From positions 148,808,597 to 148,872,596 of the forward strand of contig CM061132.1 of the NCBI GenBank assembly GCA_030789695.1: a stretch of DNA of 64,000 nucleotides. The letters are read 5' to 3'. Of this stretch, positions 45,101 through 58,000 are shown piece after piece. A program made the translations under genes and the position numbers. Position 1 is the first letter of the stretch, and each line of letters starts with the position of its first letter. The notes beneath the pieces were generated by a model. That model was not told the origin of the DNA, did no database searches, and saw only the letters and a program-made list of their open reading frames with translations. This DNA comes from Scilla litardierei. Taxonomy: Eukaryota > Streptophyta > Magnoliopsida > Asparagales > Asparagaceae.

Positions 45101-48100
45101 TTGTTGAGCTACACTTAGTGGAAACTCTGGTTTCTTTCTTGTGGCATGTATGGTTCCCCTCCATTGGTATAGTGTTTTCATCTCATCTGTTTTCTTGTTC
45201 CACCTATGACTGCATATCCATCCCAATGCATATATATTGTATAGCAGATGTGATGTAGGATGTAGTGGATTTTAGGGGGTTGGTGGAGGGTTTGGGGAAA
45301 AATTGATAAATTAGGGTTCTTGACTTCTCTCCAATGGTTTTCGAGACTTCTCACCAAGGTGGGGAACCTTTCACAAGTTTTGAGAAAAATATCATTATGA
45401 TTCTTTCCTTGATTGATTGATTCCAAACAAAACAAGTCCATGGCCTTATATAGGCTTACGACCCAACAACTCCCAATTTTCATCCAATGTTGGACTAAAC
45501 TCACCTAAAGACTAAAACTTCTAAAAGACTTAAAATGAACTAAAGACTACAAATAAAAATACAAAAAAATCATAATCGTATCCTTTTTATTCTTTCCAGC
45601 TTGAGAACTTCATGTCCAGGTAAAGGACGACAACAATAGCATAGCTGTGCAGAAATCAGTAGTTCACTACAGTTGGAAAAGATGCGGCCACGAACTCTGA
45701 AGTGTATCATGATGCAGATTGGTAGAAGCAATTCCTCTAATAATTTCTTTCAATTCATGAAAGATAGAAAAGCACCCTGCTTATTGGTTTGTGGAAGATG
45801 ATCTGGAATAACAAACTCGTGTGCTTGATCGGAATCAGTGGTGCTTCTCTTGACAGTTATGGTGCACTCTCCACATATGGCTCTAGATAAAGCCCTGGTT
45901 TAGGTTGCGGTACTGGATCAACTTCTGTCACTAGCTCAGGATGCAATACTGATTCAAACCTTGGTTCAGGCTCTGATCGTGATATTGGATCAATCTCTGG
46001 TTTGGACTCTTGCTATTCCTCCAATACTGTCTCAGGCTTTGGGCTAGACTCAGGCTCCAACTTAGGTTCAAGCGCAAGCTTTGACTCACTCTCTTAGTCT
46101 GGATCTGGCTTCATCTCATGTTCAAGCTCCCACTTTGCCTTAGGTGTTGGATCAATCTCTAGTGTAGGCTCTTACTTAGGTTTACTCTGATGATCTTTCT
46201 CCAATTGTTTGCAAATGTTGCGAAACTCACGTATCAATTTGATTGGATCCTTCTCAACTTTCAGACTTAAGGATTGCTGGAGTGCTTGTGAACCATATCG
46301 ATGATGGAAAGAATACCGATATCAAAGAGCGTATCTAAATATAGACCATTAATGATAAGGAACTATAAGATCCAAACACCAAGATCATACTTCTCCAAAT
46401 AATTTGAGATATGCATACTTATATTTTGCCTCACATGAAAAATCAAAACGGAAGAAGAAATATTCCAGACGATACTCCCAATTATCATACCCATATCTAT
46501 CATTTGAAGCCATAAAAGATTGGTACTCGTCCGAATGCCTCTGCATGAGCAGTTAGGAGAGAATAATCATCATAGTAATCACTGCAGTATCACATAATTT
46601 AGAACATATTTTCTTTTATGGAGGGTACCTATGCATACTCGGCCGCGTCAGCTATCCACTGGCGTAAATGGCACCGAATTTGGACCTCAAAAGATCCAGA
46701 ATCATCAAAATATGGAAGCTATGCAGAAATTCATCCGAAAATAGCCCAGAAAAATCCGAAAAAATGGGATGACGCATTGTGCAGTCGTTGACCAGTTAAC
46801 GGCTTCGGCTGAGCTAGCTTGGCCTGGCGGCTTTGCTGAGCCGGCTCTAGTCGGTGGCTCGGCTCGACTGAGCTAGCACAGTAGCTCGGTCGGTGCAAGT
46901 GGCTCACATTTATTCTTCTCTTTAAATTTTCTTCCAATTTTTCCAAAGAGTTTTTTTCCAATTTTTCAAACAAATCCACGAAAATTCTGATGCGATCCAT
47001 ATCTGGATTTCGGATAAGAATATGATTTTAGTGGTTTTTGGGTGAAAGACGGGGTTTTTGAGTAAATGTAGGATTTTTAGGCTAGGAAAGAGATTTGGGG
47101 AAGAACAGAGGTATTTTTATTGATAGAAATAAAGGGAATACAAGATAGGTGGCCTTGATTCGAGAGGAGGCCGCTCTCCTAGCTTTAGATTCAAGATCAA
47201 AGCCTAACTCTCTACTAGATCTAAGGGATCTATCATATTCTTCTCAAAACTCAACATAATGCTTCCTCTAATCCCCCCTTTATATATAATAAGATTCCTA
47301 TTAAGCTGCCTCCCTTAAATTATTATAATACCCTTGACATAGGGTTTTACCCAACATTACAAATCTGCCTCATGGACCCACAAATTACAAAAATGTCTCT
47401 ATGTCCTGAAATTACAGATATGCCATTATTCATATAAACCATAATCCTAACACTACTCTGTCCTCGAAAAGCCACCTTATACTCAAGGTGGTGTATGAAG
47501 TACGTGGGCTACTCTTCTTCGATTGATGATACTCGTCCCATCCTGGATTAAAAGGCCATCCAAGGTCTCCATCGTCATCCACGAAGTCTGGATGAAATTC
47601 GCGGTAGTCGTCAAGCTCCTCGGAAGGTCCTTTGCACCCAAAGTACGAATGCTAAAACTCGGGAGGTCGTCCGTGTACAAACCACGGGTCTTGGAGCCCC
47701 GCAGACGTGTCTATGCACCATGATGGGTCTCAGAGAATGTCGTTGGGCCGTGACGTGCTCCGAAAAGTGTCGTCGGGCCACGACGAGTCTCGTTGGGCAT
47801 TTGCGGCCCCAGAATGGGCCCTGCAGACTTGCATGTAGGCCTGTCGAGCGGCCGTCAGGGGCTTGCAGGGCAGCCTGCATGCCATCGCCGACCTGCAGGT
47901 CTGGCCGCCCTCCCCAGGGTTCGACGAGCCCCTAGGGAGGTCCGCTGCTCATCTCCATGTGCCGATCTTCGCCATCTGAATTCAGATTCGTGTCAAAGCA
48001 GTCAAATTTTCCGCCTTTTGGTTCAAAAGCGGCGCCTTTTGCTCCCGATTTGAATTGTTGTCATCGGCGTTGCCTAGATCCGAGTCGATGTCTTCGTTCT

Positions 48101-51100
48101 TCTTCAAATCTGAGCTGGCGACCTCATCTTCCCGTCGACGACGATGGTAGATCTCGAGGTACTCATAGATCCATCGAATCCATTTCCTTCGACTCCTCCA
48201 AATTCTTCATCACGGATCTCAACTCCATCAAGATCGAACTGCTCCGCTATCAATTTGATGCAATCCGGATATGGATTTAGGATAAAAATATGATTTTAAG
48301 CGGTCTTTGGTGTGAAAGACGGGGTTTTGAGTAAATGTAGGATTTTTAGGGCTAGGGAAGAGACTTGGGGTAGAACGGATGTATTTTTATTGATAGAAAT
48401 AAAGGAAATACAAGATTGGTGGGTCTCGATTCGAGAGGAGGCCACTCTTCTAGCTTTAGATTCGAGCTCAAAGCCTAACTCTACTAGATCTAATGGATCT
48501 ACCATATTCTTCTCAAAACTCAACATAATCTCCCCTCTCTAATCTCCCCGTTTATTTATAATAAGACTTCTATTGAGTCGTCCCACCTAAATTATTATAA
48601 TACATCTGATATATGGTTTTTACCCAAAATTACAAATCTGCCCCATGGGTCCACAAAATTATAAAAATGTCGAAGGATCCAGAAATTATAGATCTGTCAT
48701 TATTCACATAAACCCTAATCCTAACAAACTCCCAAACCCAAACCTTAACCTTAATTTCCACATCGCTGAGTCTGCCAACAACATCCTTCCAAAACCCTAA
48801 CACTAATCCTCCCAGCCGCATTCTTCCACTGTCAAAAGTTTTCTCACCACTAAAACCCACCTCATCTGACGACCTCAGTCCGATCAACGCTTCCGTGATT
48901 GCCTACAAAAGCATTACTCTGTCGAACTATCGCCATCACATGATTTTCGATCGCCCTCTCATAGCGCCATTGATCTGTCCCGTCGGATCTTGCCATCGCT
49001 GCTTCACGCGACACTGTCGATCAGCAACGAATCCTCGACAGTGCCCCAATGCCTCCGACGACATCCAGGATCGTCGACTGCACCATCATCTTCCTCCTTC
49101 GGATGAATCCACAGAACCAAGTTTCGCGACAAACTGCTGTCAGAGTAGTCGGAAAATACCGTCGCGAGTTTCGCAAGCTTCGACGACAATGAGACTGAGA
49201 TTTGGACGGAGATGTGGCGTTCTCGACTGCGGGTGGCCCGTTGAAGGTGTTGGGGCGTTGTCGAGGCTTCGCTATTGGTCGACGGTGCCGCGTGAAGAGG
49301 TGACGACGAGATCTGACGGGTCGGACCAACGACGCTGTGAACAACATATGAAGGCGGCAGTTCGACAGAGCGATGCTCTTGTAGGCAATCACATAAGCGT
49401 TGATTGGACGGAGGTCGTCGGATGAGGCGGGTTTTAGTGGTGGTGAAACTTTTGGCAGCGGAAGAAGGCGGCATGGAGGATTAGGGTTGGTGTTTGGACG
49501 TATGTTGGCGGAGGCGGAGGTGGCGAGATTAGGGTTAGGGTTGTGGAAAATTTTGTGGCGTTTTTTTGAAAACTTGGAAGAAAAACTTGTTGGAAAAATT
49601 GGAAGAAAATTTCAAGAGAAGAAAAGAATCGTTCGGCTCTGATACTAAATTTGATGTAGGACGTGGTGGATTTTAGGATTTTGGTGGAGCATTAGGGAAG
49701 AAATTGAAAAAATAGGGTTCTTGTCTTCTCACTAAGGGTTTTCAAGGATTCTCACTAAGGAGGTGGAACCTTTCGCATGTTTTGAGAAAATTTCGATTCT
49801 TTCCTTGATTGATTGATTCCAAAGAAAACAATTCCATGGCCTTATATATGCCTACAACCCATCAACTATCTATTCTCTCATCCAATGTGGGACTGAACTC
49901 ACGTAAAGACTAAAACACCTAAAAGACTCAAAATGAATTAAAGACTAAAAATAAAAATACAAATAAAAATCGTAATCGGATCCCTATCAGGATGTGTATT
50001 AAATGTAAGCAGTCTTTATTTTTACCACACGAGATTCAAGATCTTATGATATTTAGTTATTAGGGTTTCCGGTTTGTTATGGTCATAATCCAAGACTGTT
50101 CCTATTAAAACGGTGTCCCTTGATATATTTTTCACTATTTTATGGCTAGCACTCAGTTTTGACCACATGTTAAGGCCCATTGAGCCTTTGTTCCCCCCAC
50201 TAAATATCTAACCCCCTCACGTGTCCCCCCTCTCCCACATACACTCTCTCCCCCTCTCTTTCTCTTGCATGATTCTCTCTCTCCTCGACTGTCTCTCGCG
50301 CGCGAAAAATCAGCGGCAACGGCAGCAAAAAAAAACTCTCGTCGCTGCCCTTCTCTCTCTCGCTGACATCTCTCTCTTTCGTTCCTTCAGGTCGAAGCAA
50401 AGCATGCGGCCTCCTCTCCCCTCGCCACCTCTTACACACGTGGCGTGGCTTGCGCCCTAATTTTTTAGGGTTCGACACGTTAATACCTCGATCCGAGGCC
50501 GAATGCCTCGTGGTGAAGCCCTAGCTCCCCTAAGAAGCCACTCAGGTCTTCTCTTCCCTTATGTAAGCTCGGATAGGGCTGGGGTCTTGGATTTTTGCAC
50601 GCAGAAATATTTTCAAAATGAAAAATTTGGGTTTTCCTCTTGATCTGATTTCGGTTTGAGCTCCAGGGTTGGTTTTCTATCTGATTTCACCATCAATCCA
50701 CGATTTGAGGTAAAATCACTCTGATTCTCTAAATTTTGGATTTTTTTAAATTTGTGGATTTTTTCTACCTTGTTTCTGCGATGATGTATCTGAGCACCGG
50801 GCGTGGCGGCGAACCTCGCTGCAGCCCATTGTCCCTCAAAAAGATTACTGATGGGGTTTCCCCTTTGGTCGAGACCTATAGGACCCATATCCCCTCTTTG
50901 TTCGCGGGCTGTTTAGGTGATTCCACCCTCTTTGCCGAGGCTGTTGGCCTTCATCTTGCTCACTGTGAACTGCAGAACATTCGTATGACTGAAAATGGTC
51001 ACCATGACTAGAAATTTGTTACTGACCCTATGGATTTTTCCCTTATCATATCTGTTGGGACTTTTCAGAATCGGATAATAATTTTTGCTACACTTGATGC

Positions 51101-54100
51101 TTGGTAAAAGGTGTAGGTTTCCTTAGAATTTACCCAATGATTGAATATGATGGGTTTGGCCTCAAAGGCCGTTGGAAAATACGGGAAATCTTGCCTGAAG
51201 GATCTAAGTTTACTGCCCCTATGATCATAAAACGATGCTTGAAGGATCATATAAAACCATTAATAAATGGTTAAGTCCCGAAAACGATCAATGATGAAAC
51301 CTTATCTGAGATCACCAGATTGTCCCACCCCCATTTGACCACCCCCCATAAATTCTAAGAGTATGATAATTGGAAGTTGCCTTTACTTGCAGGTTCGCTC
51401 TTACTCTTATTTATATTCAAGTTTCAGTTTGTGTAGCATATTAGAATATCATGTTATTAATTGTTATATCCATGCTTAGATATCTAATTTCTGCACTCCT
51501 AAAACATGTTAAGTATTATGATGCTTTTTTGCTATGGTGTTAATTATTGGCTCATGACATTGGACTAGTTGGTATATTAGGTGTGCTATGGAAATTATGA
51601 TTTGAAATTCAGTGGACTATTTATATGTTTAGAATGAATGAGAATGTGATTGGGCACACTAATATACGAATTAAGTTTAATGTGGCTTTAGAATTTAATT
51701 CGCCTTGAAAAATCATGCTTAAAACATTGTGTAGAATAACACTTGGACTATATCACTGATGCACTGAGAGATGTACACTATTATACACTTGGCATTCAGA
51801 CTCACGGGTTTTGGGGGTAAGTCATATTAGAGAGAGTGCGGGAACAACTGGAGCCACGCTCCTATTGACTTGACCGCATCAGGTAGTTCCGACTTGGATC
51901 ACATCATTGAATCAGGATCTGACCTATATTGTACTGTCAGACTTAATTACTGAGTTCCACACTGTTGACTAATGTCCCCTACCGTCATTGCTTTTGGGCC
52001 TGGCCCAGGTGAGTGCCCCTGGGTACTGAGGTGGACTCCTTGGTTGTTTCTATACTCTCCAATATGATTCACGGCCTAGATTTGGCATAGAATAGTAGAA
52101 CTATGATATTGACACCCTTAATTGTTAACTTAACTGCATATTGTCTTAAATGCCAATGTAATATTAAATAGTCTGTTGTTCTCAGTTACTGTTTCATAGT
52201 TAGAGTTTTACCATGTTCACATATTTAAATTCCAAAATTTTTAGAATCTTTGTGATTGACTGGTGGCCCTTCATTGTAGTTGTACCACCAGGTGTTGATC
52301 CAGAGATAGAGGAGACACCAGAGTTTGTGGACCCAACTGACTTTTGATTAGAGGTAGAATATGTATTTTTGTGATAGTGGCATATGTACTTTTGTTATGC
52401 ATGCTTATAGCGTGATGTATAGCCTTTTGTAAGCGTGCTTTTGCATGATGTACATCATTTTGTAAACTCGTTCATTTATATAAATGAAAATTTTTGTCAA
52501 GCATTTTGATACATCCCTGCTTGTGTCTAGATTGTTTTCACTGGTTATCTGCAGGACCTGCTATCCTTTGCGAACCTTGATGCAACCTCGGGTTGCGGGG
52601 CGTGACATGTTTTTCTTGGTGACCCATGCAGGTCCTCGCAACCAACCTCGTGAACAGTCTAGAAAGAGTAGGATGTGTCATTAAAAAATGCTTAATTAGA
52701 CAATTGACATTGCACTGTGTATACATGCATATGCGAGTTTACAATTGTCAGAAGGATAGCAGGTCCTGTAGATAACCAGTGAAAATAATTTAGACACAAG
52801 AAGAGATGTATCAAAATGTTTAACAAAAATTTTCATATATATATATATATGAACAAGTTTACAAAATGATGTACATTATGCCAAAAGTACGCTTACAAAA
52901 GGCTATACATCATGCTATAAGCATGCATAACAAAAGCACATCTGTCACTATCACAAAAATACATATTCTACCTCTAAGCAAAAGTCAGTTGGGTCCACAA
53001 ACTCTGGTGTCTCCTCTATCTCTGGATCAGCACCTGGTGGTACAACTACAATGAAGGCCCACCAATAAATCACAAAGATTCTAAATTTTTTGGAATTTAA
53101 ATATGTCAACATGAGAAAGCTCTAACTAGGAAACAGTAACTGAGAACAACAGACTATTTAATATTATATTGGCATTTAAGACAACATGCAGTTCAGTTAA
53201 CAATTAAGGGTGTCAATATCATAGTTCTATTATTCTATGGCAAATCTAGGCCGTGAATCATATTGGAGAGTACAGAAACAACCAAGGAGTCCACCTCAGT
53301 ACCCAGGGGCGCTCACCTGGGCTAGGCCCAAAAGCAAGGACGGTAGGGGACATGAGTCAATAGTGTGGAACTCAGTAATTAAGTCCGACGATACAATATG
53401 GGTCAGATCCTGATTCAATGATGTGACCCAGGTCGGAACTACCTAATGCGGTCAAGTCAATAGGAGCGTGGCTCCAGTTGCTCCCGCACACTCTCTAATA
53501 TGACTTACCCCAAAATCCGTGAGTCTGAAGTGCCAAGTGTATAATAGTGTACTTCTCTCAGTGCCTCAGTGATATAGTCCAAGTGTTATTCTACACAATG
53601 TTTTAAGCATGATTTTCCAAGACGAATTAAATTCTAAAGCCACATTAAACTCAATTCGTATATTAGTGTGCTATCACATTCTCATTCCAATCACATTCTC
53701 ATTCATTCTAAACAAATAAATAGTCCACTGAATTTCAAATCATAATTTCCATAGCACACTTAATATACCAACTAGTCCAATGTCATGGGCCACTAATTAA
53801 CTCCATAGCAAAAAGTATCATAATACTTAACATGTTTTAGGAGTGCAGAAATTAGATATCTAAGTATGGATATACCAATTAATAACATGATACTCTAATA
53901 TGCTACACAAATTGAAACTTGAATATAAATAAGAGTAAGAGCGAACCTGTAAGTAAAGGCAACTTTCAATTATCATACTTTAGAATTTATAGGGGGTGGT
54001 CAAATTGGGGAGGGACAATATGGTAATCTCAGTTAAGGTTTCATCATTGATCGTTTTCGGGACTTAACCATTTATTAATGGCTTTATATGATCCTTCAGG

Positions 54101-54961
54101 CATCGTTTTATGACCCTAGGGGCAGTAAACTTAGATCCTTGGCAAGATTTTCCATATTTTCCAACGGCCTTTGAGGCCAAACCCCTCATATTCAATCATT
54201 GGGTAAATTCTAAGAAAATCTGCACCTTTTACCAAGCATCAAGTGTAGCAAAAATTATTATCTGACTTTGAAAAGTCCCAACAGATATGATAATGGAAAA
54301 ATCCCTAGGGTTCTGGTCATGGTGACCATTTTTAGTCATACGAAGGTTCTGCAGTTTGCAGCGAGCAAGATGAAGGCCAACAGTCTCGGTAAAGAGGGTG
54401 AAATCACTTAAACAGCCCGCATGCAAAGAGGGAAAATGGGTCCTATGGGTCTCGGCCAAAGAAGAAAGCCCGTTAATAATCTTTTCTAGGGACAATGGGC
54501 TGCAGCGAGGTTCGCCACCACGTTCGGTGCTCAGATACATCATCGCAGAAACTAGGGGACAAAATCCACAAAGTTAAAAAAATCCAAAATTTAGAGAATC
54601 CGAGTGATGTTACCTCAAATTGTGGATTGATGGTGAAATCAGAGAGAAAACCAACCCGAGAGCTTAAACCGAAATCAGATCAAGAGGAAAGCCCAAATTT
54701 TTGATTCTGAAATATTTATGCGTGCAAAAATCCAAGACCACAGCCCTATCCGAGCTTAAATAAGGGAAGAGAAGACCTGAGTAGCTTCTTAGGGGAGCTA
54801 GGGCTTCACCACGAGGCATTCGGCCTCGGATCGAGGTATTAACGTGTGGAACCCTAAAAAAATTAGGGCGCAAGCCACACCACGTGTGTAAGAGGTGGCG
54901 AGTGGAGAGGAGGCCGCATGCTTTGCTTCGACATGAAGGAACGAAAGAGAGAGAGAGATGT

Positions 54962-55052
<91 letters not shown>

Positions 55053-58000
55053 GCGGCAGCGAGAGTTTTTTTGCTGTCGCTGCCGCTGATTTTTCGTGAG
55101 AGAGAGACAGTCGGGGATAGAGAGAATCGTGCGAGAGAAAGAGAGGGGGAGAGAGAGTAGGTGGGAGAGGGGGGACACGTGAGGGGGTTAGATATTTAGT
55201 GGGGAAAAAAACAAAGGCCCAACGGGCCTTTACACCACAGCCGTTAAAACTTACGATACTTGTTACCAAGTGATGTTGGGACACGAGTTGGTCTTGGATA
55301 TGTTAAAAGGACACAAGTTGGTCTTGGATATGTTAAAAAGGCTACTTGGCTGGTGGAAGGAGAGGGGCCTGGTAATTTTAATGCTAATTGGCTGGTAGAA
55401 AACTTGCATGCTTTGATATCGTTTAAACAAGAAGCAATCCTCAATATTTTCATTGACTAACTTAGAGTCTACAAAGAATGGGGATGTGGAAAAAAATAAT
55501 TAATTTGATTTGAAATTAGTAGATTATATTTCAACATGGGGGCGTTGACGATGCCAAATAGCGGGAGAGACACCATACTAGATCACGAATAAATTCAAAA
55601 TACATTAATTATTCTCTTGTGTCATTTTCATGTTTCTGATCTAGTGGGCCAATATGTGTTCCATGTAAGCAATCCAAACTGAGGAAATAGGTGAGAAAAG
55701 TTAGCAGCAGTATCCTGTTTGGTATGACATCCATGAAGGAAGACTAGCTTTGTACAATTATGGTTACTTTATATTTTTCGATGGTGTGTCTGACCACCTG
55801 AATTGTTATCTCATTAACTAATGTTTAAATTTGTATTTTAAGTATGGCTGATATTGCTACGATGTAACTTTTGTATTGCTTGTCCTTTTACAATAAGAAA
55901 TAGTGCATAATTTCCTTCACATGTTGTGGTTTACAATGCCATTATTCCATTATTTTCCTTTTCCCTTCTCTCTCTTTTTGGGTTTCTTTCTTTTTGATTG
56001 AATAACGGTTAGGAGAAACACACATACTTTTATTTAGTATCCAATAAGATTGTAGTCACATGAGTCAATCTTTCACTTTCACTGTTGAGAATGTGGCACG
56101 ATTTACTAGTTCATGAGTTCTCCAAATATTGGACTTTGTTGTTGATTTTGTTTTGATACTGTAGTTCCAAACAGGATGAGTTTAATATTCCCATGCAGTA
56201 TCTTGAACATGCATTCCTACCACATGTGATAATTTTATGTGGCTAGCATCCAATTTAACGGTTGTGCCCTTAAGTTGGATTTGATGACTAACTGTATGAA
56301 CATAGCTTGCATGAGATATCCTAAGATCCTTTTCTCTATGCCTTGAACTCAGACAGGCCATGGTTGGGATGTCAAGAGTGTTGATTGGCACCCGACAAAG
56401 TCACTATTAGTTTCAGGTGCATCTTTTGTACGTGTGCTTGATTTCATTTATTTTATTCCACAGGTTATCGGAATTCAATATTTTCTTTTGTTCCTGGCAG
56501 GTGGAAAGGACAACCTTGTGAAACTCTGGGATGCAAAATCTGGGAAAGAGCTATGTTCATTGTGAGTTCAGTTACATCACTTCCATATCTTGTTACCTAT
56601 ATTCTTCAACAGGTTACTGAACCATTTTGTTGGCAGCCATGGTCACAAAAACATGGTTCTTTGTGTAAAATGGAATCAAAATGGCAACTGGGTTCTTACC
56701 GCCTCAAAGGATCAAATTATAAAGGTAGTTCGCGCCATCTTTTGCTATGCCAAATAAATGCAGCCTTTAGTGATTTATTTGGTAGAATCTGGTGCTTATT
56801 GCAAAATAATCCATATATAGCTGCTCATCCTATGTAATCATTCAAATATTCTTGCAAAAAAAATCTCTTGTTTGGAGTTATGGTGAGGTAAATTTCTGTG
56901 GTTACTAAAGAAGATATGTAATCTCTTCCTATCCAACCTGCTGACATACACACAATCTGAAGTAATACTGCCCACAGACATGTAGGGACCTGTCGTAACT
57001 GCTCCTTGTTTACCAATTATTTGGAAGTAGCTAATATTCAGCTTGAAGCACAACTTTTCCCCATTGCTGCTGTCCATGAAACTCCACTCTGATAGTAGTT
57101 TCTGTGAACTCCAAAAATGAAAGTATGATGGTGTTTGTGTGTATATAAACCCTAATTGGAAATAATCTCAACACATTCCTACTTTGGAGGACTGGGTCGT
57201 CACCCTCGGACTGGAGCTTTCACAGTTATTCTCCATCATGGACACCAACATCACAAAAACAGTCATGCTAATGCGAATGAAGAGAAAAACAGAAAACTTG
57301 TGACTTATTTCATATGATTAGAAACTTGGATATATTTAGAAAAGAAGGATAATTATGAGTAAACTGAATGACTATGATAGGATTTTCTAGGGATTTTTGG
57401 TGTAAAGGAGAGTTTTTTTGGGGGGGATTGGATTTTTAGGTTTAGGAAGAGGGAGTTGGGGAAAAAGATTGTAAATTTATTGAAGATAAATTGAAATAAG
57501 GGGAATACAACATAAAAGTTGAGACCTTTCGAGAAGATCTTGCTCTTCCAAGCTTCGAGAGGGGGTCGTGCTCTCCAATGAAAAGAGGGAAATCTCAAGC
57601 TCTACGAAGTTTCTCGAGGGGGCCGCGCTCTCCAATGAAAAAAGGGAAATCTCAACATCTACGAAGTTTCTCACAATAATCAAGCATAAGAATCCCTACT
57701 CCCCCTAGCCTAATATATATAATAAACTGAAAATATAAAATTACGAAAAAGACCCTAAAACTGAAAATATGAAAATGCCCCTAAAAATCTGAAAATTACA
57801 AAAACGCCCCGAAAGGGTCAAAATTATAGATCTATCATTACTTCGTCCCCGAAAAATCGCCTTGTCCTGAAGGTGGTGCATAAAATGCATGGGCCATCCG
57901 CTCCAAGTGGGTTGCCTGCCTCCTCGGTCAACCTAGAAATCCGAAAATTACAAAAACATCCCTAAAGGGCCAAAATTGCAGATCTATTGTTAGATCTATT

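Larger units (their letters stand above)
45251..49989 (-). mobile_element. Minus-strand LTR element with gag remnant and a long foldback; hosts a nested element
   Basis: LTRs at 45251-~45598 and 49652-49989 start TGATGTAGGA. On the minus strand the primer-binding site reads TAGTATCAGAGC (complement 49636-49647), one mismatch from the initiator-tRNA site. Flanks AGATG (45246-45250) and GGATG (49990-49994) form a 4/5 target-site duplication. The interior has a gag-like segment but no pol. Right behind the primer site lies an inverted repeat of ~400-bp arms, interrupted by the element 46988-48726. Confidence 0.8.
50168..55234. mobile_element. Chromovirus-like unit with two LTRs in inverted orientation and a CCACA TSD
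   Basis: Left LTR (+) 50168-52607, TGTTAAGGCCC to GGGCGTGACA. Right LTR (-) 52753-55234, whose outer end reads TGTAAAGGCCC on the minus strand and whose inner end lacks ~45 bp of U5. The two are colinear in reverse complement but diverged. CCACA stands at 50163-50167 and again at 55235-55239. The 145-bp centre begins with the same post-LTR string as the Tekay element (TTGGTGACCCATGCAGGTCC, 52616). Both outer ends are therefore U3 starts, not the U3 and U5 ends of a normal insertion. Confidence 0.85.
52753..55234 (-). repeat. Right LTR of the inverted pair, truncated at its U5 end
   Basis: Reverse complement of 50168-~52565. Similarity stops at 52753, so the last ~45 bp of the LTR, including GGGCGTGACA, are absent. 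It contains an expanded (GA)n tract (54964-55049) where the left LTR has only short CT runs. Confidence 0.85.

Noticed and set aside
48895..49425. 176-codon + strand ORF and similar minus-strand ORFs, suggesting a gene
   Set aside because: The frames on the two strands resemble each other because the region is a long inverted repeat; no domain found.
50781..51000. Resemblance of MMYLST-RGGE to the N-terminus of threonine synthase-like proteins
   Set aside because: Similarity covers only about ten residues and the following sequence does not fit.
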